DNA of 64,000 nt from Scardovia inopinata JCM 12537 (GTDB lineage: Bacteria; Actinomycetota; Actinomycetes; Actinomycetales; Bifidobacteriaceae): positions 558,001 through 622,000 of the forward strand of contig NZ_AP012334.1 in assembly GCF_001042695.1 (NCBI RefSeq), in the 5' to 3' direction. Shown one piece after another: positions 47,480-55,740 of the stretch. The notes under the pieces are model-generated. The model was not told the origin of the DNA. It did no database searches and saw only the letters and a list, made by a program, of their open reading frames with translations. Within the stretch, counting starts at the first letter, position 1, and each line of letters opens with the position of its first letter. Made by a program: the position numbers and the translations under genes.

Positions 47480-47962
47480 ATGCTGAGATTGGAAAAAATT
47501 AATAGGAAAAATGTTTGCGATATTGTAAAGCTTCACGTGTCTGAGGACCAGAAAAACTTTGTTGCAGCTAATGATGTTAGTATTATTGAAGCTTACCTAT
47601 CGATTACCGGAAATGGCTATGCTTTTCCATTTGGCATATACGAAGATGATGTTCCGGTAGGATTTTTAATGATAGGATTTGACACCGATGATTACTGGGA
47701 TGACGCGCCTAAAATAGCCAAGGGAAATTATAATCTGTGGCGGCTCATGATAGACAGAGCTTATCAGGGTAAGGGACTCGGCAGGAAAGCAGTTAGGCTT
47801 GCTTTAGATTTTATAAACACCCTTCCTTGCGGAGAGGCAGAATATTGTTGGCTATCGTATGAACCCGAAAATGATGGTGCCCGCCAGTTATACAGGTCGT
47901 TTGGCTTTGCTGAAACGGGTGAAAAGGACGGAGAAGAGCTTATAGCCAGTCTGAAGCTATAA
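47480..47962 (+). CDS. GNAT-family N-acetyltransferase
   Basis: This single-domain acetyl-CoA-dependent acetyltransferase of 160 residues has the acetyl-CoA loop in RAYQGKGLGRKAV and the C-terminal NDGARQLYRSFGF. The sequence resembles the BltD/PaiA group of polyamine or small-amine acetylases. The substrate is uncertain. AAAAGGA precedes the ATG. The gene is visibly richer in A+T than its neighbours and lies in a gene-poor patch, consistent with acquisition from elsewhere. A perfect hairpin follows at its stop. Confidence 0.85.
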   Translation: MLRLEKINRKNVCDIVKLHVSEDQKNFVAANDVSIIEAYLSITGNGYAFPFGIYEDDVPVGFLMIGFDTDDYWDDAPKIAKGNYNLWRLMIDRAYQGKGLGRKAVRLALDFINTLPCGEAEYCWLSYEPENDGARQLYRSFGFAETGEKDGEELIASLKL

Positions 47963-47963
47963 G

Positions 47964-47988
47964 CTAAATCCCAACTTGTGGGATTTAG
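47964..47988 (+). other. Perfect 10-bp hairpin right after the GNAT gene
   Basis: CTAAATCCCA and TGGGATTTAG form a perfect stem with a 5-base loop, starting two bases past the stop. No T tract follows, so termination would be inefficient. It may instead protect the mRNA 3' end. Confidence 0.6.
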
Positions 47989-48162
47989 GTCTAACAATCC
48001 ATCAAAATAGAGACAGCAGTATTAAATGTGCTGATTTTTTCACCAAGGATTCTGTCATTTGTCATTTCTGGAATCTCAGACTACTGTGGAACAAAAGATA
48101 TAAACTCCCTAGTGCTCTTGTCATTCAATCTTTCCGGTCAGGGCAGAAAGTGAGGTCTGCCG

Positions 48163-48645
48163 GTGGTAGCGATTATTTCAGCAACATGCGCAGTAATCTC
48201 CATGCTGATAACTGTGGGGACTTTTATCTTTCAGCAGTATGATTCTCGTCCTGAGATAATCATTAGTATCCGTAGGCGCAGAGGTTCATCCACCATATCT
48301 ACAGGGCACGAGACGTATACACATGCTTTTACTCTGGTTGAACTTGTTGCTGTAAATGTAGGCAAAAGCACTGCCAGGAATGTTGACATTACCTTTATCG
48401 CTGATGGGAGTGAATCTCCGGCTCTGATAATTGATGGCCCGGAGCACAGTAGATTCCATGCTGTTCAGATGCCCGTTATCCCGGCAAATTCCTCTTTTGT
48501 TTTCTTTGATTTTTTGGAAGAAAGAATGCACCGTGTAAAACCGCAAAAAGCTTCTTTTGCTATCACTTTTACGGGTCCATTTCGACTGAAAAGGCATCAT
48601 ATTCAGACAATCGATTTCACCAATACCCCTCCTCTGTTTGTCTAA
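48163..48645 (+). CDS. Membrane-anchored protein of unknown function
   Basis: I do not recognise this protein. It starts at a GTG (48163) with GAGGT about 10 bases upstream. Residues 2-24 form a single membrane segment (IISATCAVISMLITVGTFIF), followed by a mostly beta-type soluble part of about 130 residues with TLVELVAVNVGKSTARNVDI and PVIPANSSFVFFDF, which recalls small Ig-like or DUF-type cell-surface domains. It lies in the accessory patch. The 170 bases before it contain no recognisable gene. Confidence 0.55.
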   Translation: MVAIISATCAVISMLITVGTFIFQQYDSRPEIIISIRRRRGSSTISTGHETYTHAFTLVELVAVNVGKSTARNVDITFIADGSESPALIIDGPEHSRFHAVQMPVIPANSSFVFFDFLEERMHRVKPQKASFAITFTGPFRLKRHHIQTIDFTNTPPLFV

Positions 48646-48782
48646 AAGCCAGTCGTCGTCCCGGTGAAGCCGTGTAGAGGTGAATCTTACTTTTTGTTAC
48701 TGAGAAGGATCATGGTACCCTGCAGTTATTGTACGTTTTTATTATGGACTCCTAAATCCATTCGAATAAATAATACTTATTG

Positions 48783-48802
48783 ATTGTTTTATCGTAAACA
48801 AT
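48783..48802. promoter_or_regulatory. Operator-like inverted repeat before the U32 gene
   Basis: ATTGTTT and AAACAAT face each other across six bases in an A+T-rich region about 70 bases before the U32 start. The shape fits a dimeric repressor site. The surrounding 225 bases (48646-48870) hold no other gene or terminator that I can see. Confidence 0.4.
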
Positions 48803-48870
48803 ACAATAATTTGGTGTTTTCTTTCAGATTTTATAGATTTTCTCTGAGAGTTATTCCCTAGAATTTTGGC

Positions 48871-50235
48871 ATGTCTTTCTTGGACCGACTGAATGGTAGG
48901 GTAGCGCATGTGCAGCACATACAGATTACCGATCCTTTGACAGACAGTTTGCCTCCCTTCTCTGCCAGCAGCCCTATGATTCGCCGCCGCCGGCCTGAGG
49001 TTCTGGCCCCAGCTGGGAATCTGAATACGGTAAAGGCGGTGATTGATGCCGGAGCTGATGCTGTCTACTGCGCTGGCAAAATGTTTGGCATGCGGTCAGC
49101 ACCCAAAAATCTTACTATGGAAGAGCTGTCACAGGCAGTGGACTATGCCCATGCCCGCAATACAAGGATTTTTATCACCTGTAATGTTTTACCTACCAAT
49201 CCTGAAGTCGAAGGTATTCAGAACTATGTTGGAGCTCTCAATGATATGGGAGTCGATGCTGTTATTGTCAGCGATATTGGTCTCTTGATGGCTGCCCACA
49301 AGGCAGCACCTCAGCTGGAACTGCACGTCTCTACCCAGGCTGGGGTGGTGAATTATCTGACTGCCAATGCCATGTATGAGCTGGGAGCCCGGCGGGTTGT
49401 TCTGGCCTGGGAGCTGAGTCTGGATGCAGTTCGGGAAATCAGGGAAGATACCCCTCCTGACCTGGATATTGAGTGTTTCGTTCACGGTTCTATGTGCATG
49501 GCTTTTTCCGGCCGCTGCCTGATCAGCAATTATCTGACTGGCCGGGATGCCAATCACGGCGACTGCGCCCAGCCCTGCCGCTGGAAGTACTCGGTAGTGG
49601 AAGAAAAGCGTCCGGGGGAATACTTCCCGGTGGAAGAAAGCGATGAGGGTACGTATCTGTTTAACTCTCAGGACATGAATATGCTGGAGCATATTGATGA
49701 TCTGCTGGATGCCGGGGCCACCAGCCTGAAAATTGAAGGCCGGGGCAAGTCTGCCCTTTATGCATCCACAGTCACCAATGCATACAAAATGGCCGCTTCT
49801 GTCTATGTAGAACGCCGGCAGGCTGGCGATAAGGGACCCATTGATCTTCCTCAGTGGCTGAAAGAGGAACCTTTCAAGGTTACTCACCGCCCCTACAGCA
49901 CCGGTTTCTACTACCCTGATCATCAGGTCACTCAGTCTACGGATAGGGGAGGCTACCTGAATGAATGGCGGATTGTGGGCAATGTTCTTTCCTGGCGGGA
50001 TGGCCGGCTGACCTTCCGGGCCCGGAACCTGATTCAGCCCGGAGATACAGTAGAATTTATCCAGACTGGTCGTCAGCCTTACCGTCTGATCATTGATAAT
50101 GATATTCGCGATGAGGATGGTAACCGGGTAGAAGCTTCCAACCGGCCAATGTATATATATTCAATTCCCTGTCCCCAGGCTTTTGACCAGGGAATTTTCA
50201 TGCGGGCTCAGGTTCGTAAGGCTAAAAAAGTGTAG
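48871..50235 (+). CDS. U32-family protein (TrhP/YegQ-like)
   Basis: Members of the U32 peptidase group of this type act as tRNA hydroxylases (TrhP) rather than proteases in characterised bacteria. Core motifs are VLAPAGNLNTVKAVIDAG, GADAVYCAGKMFGMR, VHGSMCMAFSGRCLISNYL and the Cys-rich DCAQPCRWKY, whose cysteines probably bind an iron-sulfur cluster. 454 residues are predicted from the ATG at 48871. The family usually begins near an ATG at 48976, so the first 35 residues may be an extension. It stands alone. Confidence 0.85.
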   Translation: MSFLDRLNGRVAHVQHIQITDPLTDSLPPFSASSPMIRRRRPEVLAPAGNLNTVKAVIDAGADAVYCAGKMFGMRSAPKNLTMEELSQAVDYAHARNTRIFITCNVLPTNPEVEGIQNYVGALNDMGVDAVIVSDIGLLMAAHKAAPQLELHVSTQAGVVNYLTANAMYELGARRVVLAWELSLDAVREIREDTPPDLDIECFVHGSMCMAFSGRCLISNYLTGRDANHGDCAQPCRWKYSVVEEKRPGEYFPVEESDEGTYLFNSQDMNMLEHIDDLLDAGATSLKIEGRGKSALYASTVTNAYKMAASVYVERRQAGDKGPIDLPQWLKEEPFKVTHRPYSTGFYYPDHQVTQSTDRGGYLNEWRIVGNVLSWRDGRLTFRARNLIQPGDTVEFIQTGRQPYRLIIDNDIRDEDGNRVEASNRPMYIYSIPCPQAFDQGIFMRAQVRKAKKV

Positions 50236-50252
50236 GCTTCACATCCAGAAGT

Positions 50253-50292
50253 TTTGCGTCACAGGGTGAGTCACAGTTTGCGTCACAGGGTG
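50253..50292. repeat. 16-bp direct repeat, period 24
   Basis: TTTGCGTCACAGGGTG occurs at 50253-50268 and again at 50277-50292, between the U32 and ECF genes, which converge. No terminator is seen in this gap. Confidence 0.85.
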
Positions 50293-50359
50293 GGAATAAG
50301 GCGCACGTCTCTTTGTGGGCTTTGTCTGCCTGGCTATACGTTTGGTTATATATCTGGAC

Positions 50360-52786
50360 TTATATGCCTGGGAAGTGCAGCTTAAAGAAAACCAGAATAA
50401 TCATCCAGGCTGCAACCAGGGCAGCAACAATACCGTCCCGGTAACTGAAGGCCAGGGGATGCCAGGAGGTTCGCTTGTGAGGGCCCTTGTAACAGCGGGC
50501 GTCCAGGGCCAGTGACAGGTTATGGGCATGACGAATAGCGGCTCCGAGAACAGGAACCAGTAAGGATGTAGTAGACCTGACCCGGGCCAGGAGACTCCCT
50601 GTCCCAATTGATCCGCCCCTAGCTATCTGAGCACGTCCGAGATTAAGGAATTCTCCGGTGATAATAGGGACAAAGCGGAGGCCTAGAGTCAGGACGAAAG
50701 CCACATCATGGGTGGGTACAGACAGGAGCCTAAGAGGTCTGATCAGGGATTCAAAGGCATCAGACATACGCATGGGAGGAATAACGATAATAAGCAGGAA
50801 ACCCAAAGCAATCATGAGAATAAAACGCATAGGATAAATGAAAGCTGTCCACAGACCCTGGTCGGTAATCCTGATAAATCCCCACTGGAGCACGTTTCTG
50901 CCATTTTGAACAAAGAAGGCATTAACCAGACCCATAAACAGGAAAATCCACATAAAACCATGCAGCTGCAGCCACAAATCTTTCAGGGAAACCCGACTGA
51001 GACCAATGGCCAGAGCTATCAGCAGGTAGCCCCACAGGAGCATGGGCAGGTTGGAGATAGCCAGGGAAGAGAGCATGACGGCTATGGTTGACAGGATCAG
51101 AGACCTGGGATCGCAGGAGGAAAACACGCTGTTTCTGCTGCCGTGAGCTTCTTTTGAATCGTGAGCTTCTGCTGAGACAATTCGCCGGTCTGCCGGTGCT
51201 GTCGGTTTCTTCTCCTTTGTGTCCAAAAAAACCACTCGGGAGGCGTTATGGGCAATAAGGGGAAGAGAATGAGTAATGACAATAATGGTTTTCCCTTGGC
51301 TTCTGAGGGTTTTCAAAAGAGAAAGGATCCTCTGGCTGGCCCTGGCATCAAGGCCCACAGTCGGCTCATCCAGAACAATAATGTCAGGATTGTTAACCAG
51401 GACACCAGCTATAGCAGCCAATCGCCTTTCTCCTCCGGACAAATCCCAGGGGGTTCTCTCTTTCAGGTGAGAAATTCCCAGAAGCTGGAGAACCTGATCA
51501 GTTCTGTCTGCTGTTTCTTGGGCAGTCACACCCAGGTTTTTTGGCCCGTAAGCAATATCGTCGGCAACCGTTTCGGCAAAAAGTTGATTTTCCGGGTGTT
51601 GCATCACATAACCGATATGAGAGCGGATGATTTTCCTATTTTTGCGGGCGAAAGCATCCAGGCCATTAATAAAAACCTTCCCCTTGCTGGGTTTGCCCAG
51701 GGCACACATCATGAGAGCCAGGGTAGATTTTCCAGCTCCATTGGGGCCAACCACAGCCAGGTAATCGCCCTGATTCACGGTCAAAGACAGGTTATGCAAA
51801 GTATCAGACCTATTGCTGGGGTAGCGGTAGCTGACCTCAGACAACGACAGAACCGGATTCTTTCCTCTATCCTGAAAACCCAAGTCTACAGAAGAATTTG
51901 TCCAGGTTGATATATGCTCAGCTTGAATTCCTAAGGAAGCTACCGCCTGATCAGTAATTTCCTCATCGGTATGAGAAAAAACCTGAGCATAAGATAGAGC
52001 AGACGCAGAGTTGGTGCTTAGTTCAGCTTGGTTATACTGGGTCGTCAGCAAATACTGGCGGTAGGATTGAGGGTTTTCATCCCGCCTCAGATGCCCATGA
52101 TCCAGCTCAATAATACGGTCTGACAGCAAGGCTTCGCCCCTATTATGTGTAATCATAATAATGGTTAAGCCCTGCTTATGCAGTTCGGCCAGAGTCTTCA
52201 TCAGGCTTTGCCGGCCTGAAGCATCAATCATGGCTGTGGGCTCATCGAGGATGAGAATCTGAGGATTCATGGCCAAGGCAGAGGAGATAGTCACTCTTTG
52301 TTGCTGCCCACCAGAAAGATGAAGCGGATCGTCCTTGGCGTGAGCAGCCATACCGGTTTGATTCAGAGAGGAAGTTACCCGTTGACTGATCTGGCGGGGA
52401 TTAAGCCCCAGATTCTCCGGTCCAAAAGCCACATCATCATCCACCAGGCTTGACACTATTTGGTCCAGGGGGTTTTGGAAGACAATGCTGATTTTTTCTC
52501 GGGCAGCATCGTAGGCGTCATAATTCACAGACGACTGTCCGGATTGCTTTTCAGAATCAAAGACCATCGATCCTAAAAGGGACACCTGTCCCTGATCTGG
52601 GTGGGATAGTCCGGCCATAATTCGCGCCACAGTGGATTTACCTGAACCGTTGTCCCCAACAATACTGACCCACTCGCCCTGACTTATCGTCAAAGACAAC
52701 CCATCCAGGGCATAGTGTGATGATTGGGGATATCGGTAAGTAATGGAGGTCAGTTCAATGGCCGGTTTCCCAGGGGCAGAGGACAT
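50360..52786 (-). CDS. ECF transporter fusion: two ATPase domains plus EcfT
   Basis: The single chain of 808 residues carries two ABC ATPase domains (first: [28 protein letters not shown]; second: GPNGAGKST, LSGGERRL, IVLDEPTVGLD) and, from about residue 560, a membrane coupling subunit EcfT whose Arg motifs AQIARGGS and ALDARCYKG contact the ATPases. In most bacteria these are three proteins. It is translated from an ATG sharing TAATG with the ribU-like stop, with AAGAAAG upstream. It energises the RibU-like subunit encoded just upstream, so it is probably a dedicated riboflavin module. Confidence 0.88.
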   Translation of the reverse strand: MSSAPGKPAIELTSITYRYPQSSHYALDGLSLTISQGEWVSIVGDNGSGKSTVARIMAGLSHPDQGQVSLLGSMVFDSEKQSGQSSVNYDAYDAAREKISIVFQNPLDQIVSSLVDDDVAFGPENLGLNPRQISQRVTSSLNQTGMAAHAKDDPLHLSGGQQQRVTISSALAMNPQILILDEPTAMIDASGRQSLMKTLAELHKQGLTIIMITHNRGEALLSDRIIELDHGHLRRDENPQSYRQYLLTTQYNQAELSTNSASALSYAQVFSHTDEEITDQAVASLGIQAEHISTWTNSSVDLGFQDRGKNPVLSLSEVSYRYPSNRSDTLHNLSLTVNQGDYLAVVGPNGAGKSTLALMMCALGKPSKGKVFINGLDAFARKNRKIIRSHIGYVMQHPENQLFAETVADDIAYGPKNLGVTAQETADRTDQVLQLLGISHLKERTPWDLSGGERRLAAIAGVLVNNPDIIVLDEPTVGLDARASQRILSLLKTLRSQGKTIIVITHSLPLIAHNASRVVFLDTKEKKPTAPADRRIVSAEAHDSKEAHGSRNSVFSSCDPRSLILSTIAVMLSSLAISNLPMLLWGYLLIALAIGLSRVSLKDLWLQLHGFMWIFLFMGLVNAFFVQNGRNVLQWGFIRITDQGLWTAFIYPMRFILMIALGFLLIIVIPPMRMSDAFESLIRPLRLLSVPTHDVAFVLTLGLRFVPIITGEFLNLGRAQIARGGSIGTGSLLARVRSTTSLLVPVLGAAIRHAHNLSLALDARCYKGPHKRTSWHPLAFSYRDGIVAALVAAWMIILVFFKLHFPGI

Positions 52787-53355
52787 TACAGATCTTTCTT
52801 GACCATTCGGGAAACAGGCTTGTAGCACAGGAAGGTAATGATGCTGTGCAGGCCCATTTTCAGGAGATTAAAGGGAAGATAAACAGGAATGATCATTGCC
52901 AGATACTTGCTGACAGCTATGTGATAATAGAGAGGGGTTGCAGCCACATTCAGCGTCAAGGCCACGATGATGGCCAGGACGGCACCGGCAATCAAACCAA
53001 GAAGAGCTTGTTTCCTGCTGCGCTTGTGATGGTAAATCAAGGAAGCAAGCAGGGCAAAAGAGACCATAATGGCCATATTCATGAGAGCCCCAATCGGATT
53101 TTTAAAGAGGTGAGGCACATAGATCAGTAGACTGACAGTCACACCAGCTGCGGGACCGTATGCAAAAGCTGCAATCAGGCAGATGACACCGCTGAAATCA
53201 TATTCCAAAAAAGGTGCTGCTGGGAAAATAGGGAAGGAGATAAAGCTCAAAGCAATGCCCAGGGCAACAAAAAGGGCATAGATGGCAATTCTCTGTGTGC
53301 TCCAGCCATGAGCTGAGGTACGATTGGTTGAATGATTATTCTGAGGAATACTCAT
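52786..53355 (-). CDS. ribU: Riboflavin ECF transporter S component (RibU-like)
   Basis: This is a six-pass membrane protein of 189 residues. The segment PAAPFLEYDFSGVICLIAA closely matches the RibU signature (PAAPFLKYDFSD...). An FMN riboswitch directly upstream supports riboflavin as the substrate. The fused A-A-T gene follows with a one-base overlap. No riboflavin biosynthesis gene is adjacent, consistent with dependence on external vitamin. Confidence 0.9.
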   Translation of the reverse strand: MSIPQNNHSTNRTSAHGWSTQRIAIYALFVALGIALSFISFPIFPAAPFLEYDFSGVICLIAAFAYGPAAGVTVSLLIYVPHLFKNPIGALMNMAIMVSFALLASLIYHHKRSRKQALLGLIAGAVLAIIVALTLNVAATPLYYHIAVSKYLAMIIPVYLPFNLLKMGLHSIITFLCYKPVSRMVKKDL

Positions 53356-53363
53356 ACTATCTC

Positions 53364-53472
53364 GTTTCTTTCATCCGGACTATACCGTTGGCTTCGGGAT
53401 TTCACCGAATCCACCGCTTATGCGGGTCGCGGGCTTTACCGCCAGTAGGGAATTTCACCCCACCCTGAAACT
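53364..53472 (-). promoter_or_regulatory. FMN riboswitch (RFN element)
   Basis: Read on the minus strand, the conserved blocks are GGGGTGAAATTCCC, ACTGGCGGTAAAGCCCGCGA, GGATTCGGTGAAATCCCGA, GCCAACGGTATAGTCCGGA and TGAAAG, in the RFN order. The element ends about 10 bases before the ribU start, and its 3' P1 strand (GAAAGAAAC) coincides with the ribosome-binding region, so FMN binding most likely blocks translation rather than causing termination. Confidence 0.96.
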
Positions 53473-53496
53473 TATGTATTTTATTATTTATTATCG

Positions 53497-53527
53497 AGGT
53501 TCCCGTGCTGATAGCACAGGTGAACCT
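53497..53527 (-). other. 5'-leader hairpin before the riboswitch
   Basis: AGGTTC...GTGCT pairs with AGCAC...GAACCT around GAT. If transcription starts at the predicted site, this stem-loop is the very 5' end of the message and could stabilise it. Alternatively it is an operator palindrome. Confidence 0.5.
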
Positions 53528-53534
53528 TGCCTAA

Positions 53535-53543
53535 ACTATATCA
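53535..53543 (-). promoter_or_regulatory. Extended -10 promoter for the riboflavin importer
   Basis: On the minus strand TGATATAGT fits the extended -10 pattern TGnTATAnT. No good -35 is seen, as allowed for this promoter type. The predicted start at about 53528 falls just before the leader hairpin. Confidence 0.45.
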
Positions 53544-53704
53544 AGAGGGTAGACAAATCTCTTTCCAGCTTGGTTGCATAAACGTGGATCACAAAAATGT
53601 GCGACTGACGGCAGGTATTATGCCCACTATGACGTAAAATCAAAATATGCCGCACAGATACAGAGTAAGCTTGGCGGCACCAATATCCGATCCAAGGAGG
53701 GATT

Positions 53705-54475
53705 ATGATCGAGACCGCTCAGGCATGTGGAATTGATATTGGCGGCTCCGGAATTAAGGGAGCCCCGGTCAATCTGTACGAGGGCAAATTTGCTGAAGAA
53801 CGTTTACGCATCCCTACTCCGGAAGTATCTACTCCGGAAGCCGTTGCCAGTGTTGTCAAGCAGATTTTGGACCACTATGATGTTCAGGATGGAACCCCGG
53901 TAGGCATCGCCTTCCCGGCTCCTATTAAGCCTGGCAAGCCCTTGGATTTCATGGCTAATCTTGATCAGTCGTGGATTGGGGTCGATATTAATAAACTGAT
54001 GACCGAACGCACCGGACGGACCTGTCATGTGGTTAACGACGCTGATGCTGCCGGTCTGGCAGAGGCACAGTTTGGAGCTGCCAAAGGGGCCAAAGGCTTG
54101 GTCATTGCCACCACCTTGGGCACAGGAATCGGAACTGCCCTGATTATGGACGGGGTTTTGGTCCCCAACACGGAACTTGGACACCTGATTTTGGATGGCA
54201 AGGATGCAGAGATATATGCTTCTGATGCTGCCCGGGACCGCAAAGGTCTTACCTGGAAGAAGTGGGGCAAGCGACTAACTAAGTATTACCGTCTTTTGGA
54301 ACATTATTTTAGTCCCGATATATTTGTTGTTGGCGGGGGAGTGAGCAAGAAGAGCGATAAGTTCTTCCCCTACATTGATATTGATACCCCCATTGTTCCG
54401 GCTCAGCTGCTCAATGATGCAGGAATTGTTGGAGCAGCCTATTTTGCTTCAGCCGCCGAAGGCAGGAGTCTCTGA
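53705..54475 (+). CDS. ppgK: Polyphosphate glucokinase
   Basis: This ROK-family kinase of 256 residues phosphorylates glucose using inorganic polyphosphate or ATP and is common in actinobacteria. The phosphate loop GIDIGGSGIKGAPVN, the catalytic region NDADAAGLAEAQFGA and LGTGIGTALIMDGVLVPNTELGH are intact. An AAGGAGGGA site precedes the ATG. It provides glucose-6-phosphate from glucose released by the GH13 enzymes elsewhere in the window. No terminator is clear before the next gene. Confidence 0.93.
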   Translation: MIETAQACGIDIGGSGIKGAPVNLYEGKFAEERLRIPTPEVSTPEAVASVVKQILDHYDVQDGTPVGIAFPAPIKPGKPLDFMANLDQSWIGVDINKLMTERTGRTCHVVNDADAAGLAEAQFGAAKGAKGLVIATTLGTGIGTALIMDGVLVPNTELGHLILDGKDAEIYASDAARDRKGLTWKKWGKRLTKYYRLLEHYFSPDIFVVGGGVSKKSDKFFPYIDIDTPIVPAQLLNDAGIVGAAYFASAAEGRSL

Positions 54476-54550
54476 CCAGTCGCGCGATGTGATGCGTCTG
54501 GAGTCTGAAAGAATGCCCGTCAGTAAGGACTAGCGGTGTAAACTGATGGG

Positions 54551-55714
54551 ATGACCTTTACCTTCTCTCATCGTATTGATGAATCACCCCTGAACCCTAT
54601 TGCCCGGGAAACTGCCCGGCTGAAGGCTCAGGGTTTTTCTCTATCTAGTCTGAATGACTCCAATCCCACGCATTTTGGCCTGGCCCCCCGGCTTGTGCCC
54701 CAGACATACCTGGCTGACCCCCGGGGAGATCTCCCTGCCCGCCGGGCTCTGGCAAATTTTTTAATTGGAGCTGATCCGGACAGGCTTTACCTGCTCAGCT
54801 CTACATCTGAAGCCTATGCCTGGCTTTTTATGCTTTTATGCAACCCTACAGATCTGGTAATGGGCCCCAAACCTGGCTACCCTCTGATTGAATCCATAGC
54901 ACGGTTGACCGGGGTTGAGGCGATTCCATATCCGCTTTTTTATGATGGTTCGTGGAATATTGACCGGGAGTATTTACGCAGCATGATCGAGGATAAGGAG
55001 AAGGCCGGCAGGAAAGTTAAAGCCCTGGTATTGATTAACCCTAATAATCCCACCGGTTCTTATCTTAAGGCTGAAGAGAGGCGGGAAATTATTGACCTCT
55101 GTCAGGAGCACGGCATTGCTCTTATTGCCGATGAAGTTTTTTACGATTATGCCCTTGATCCGCCCCAGGACAGGCGGCGCCTGGCCGGCGAGGATCAGGT
55201 TCTGACCTTTGCCTTGGGTGGGCTGTCCAAATCGCTGGCTGCTCCTCATGCCAAGGTGGGCTGGATTCAGGTTAGCGGGCCCCGGGACGAGGTGGCAGAA
55301 GCCCAGCGGCGGCTGGATGTAATCGCCGATGATTTTCTTCCTTTTTCTCAATTCCATTCCGATGCTCTGCCTTCTTTGCTGGCTGAAGTCCCTAGCCAGA
55401 CAGAAGCGGTATGTAGGCGGATCCGGGGGAATTATGCTGCTTTGCGTTCTTTCTTGAAAGAAGATAATCGCAGTCTGCTGACTGTTCTTCATGCTGAAGG
55501 CGGATGGAATGTTCTCATTCGCTTCCCCTCAACTATTGACGAAAATGAGCTTTCCCGGACCCTGCTCGATGATTTTTCCCTGGTTTCTCAGCCTGGTTAT
55601 TTTTTTGATATGCCTTCCAACGGATATACGGCTTTGTCCCTTCTGCCTGAAAGGCCGGATTTCCTGCAGAAGCTGCAGGCACTCAATAGGGCAGTCAACA
55701 GACTGGCATGGTAA
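54551..55714 (+). CDS. Class I/II PLP-dependent aminotransferase
   Basis: This is an aspartate-aminotransferase-fold enzyme of 387 residues. The PLP lysine is Lys227 in GGLSKSLAAPHAKVGW. INPNNPTGSYLK and ALIADEVFYDYAL are the usual cofactor-binding segments. The substrate is unclear: alanine, aspartate, aromatic or beta-lyase-like members share these motifs. The ribosome-binding site is weak. It is convergent with the large membrane-protein gene. Confidence 0.88.
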   Translation: MTFTFSHRIDESPLNPIARETARLKAQGFSLSSLNDSNPTHFGLAPRLVPQTYLADPRGDLPARRALANFLIGADPDRLYLLSSTSEAYAWLFMLLCNPTDLVMGPKPGYPLIESIARLTGVEAIPYPLFYDGSWNIDREYLRSMIEDKEKAGRKVKALVLINPNNPTGSYLKAEERREIIDLCQEHGIALIADEVFYDYALDPPQDRRRLAGEDQVLTFALGGLSKSLAAPHAKVGWIQVSGPRDEVAEAQRRLDVIADDFLPFSQFHSDALPSLLAEVPSQTEAVCRRIRGNYAALRSFLKEDNRSLLTVLHAEGGWNVLIRFPSTIDENELSRTLLDDFSLVSQPGYFFDMPSNGYTALSLLPERPDFLQKLQALNRAVNRLAW

Positions 55715-55740
55715 ATTCTTTTTAGCTTAGTTGAAAGGTG

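Noticed and set aside
47976-48242. An 88-residue frame between the GNAT gene and the unknown membrane protein
   Set aside because: It begins inside the hairpin at a non-ATG codon and overlaps the following gene without a recognisable domain.
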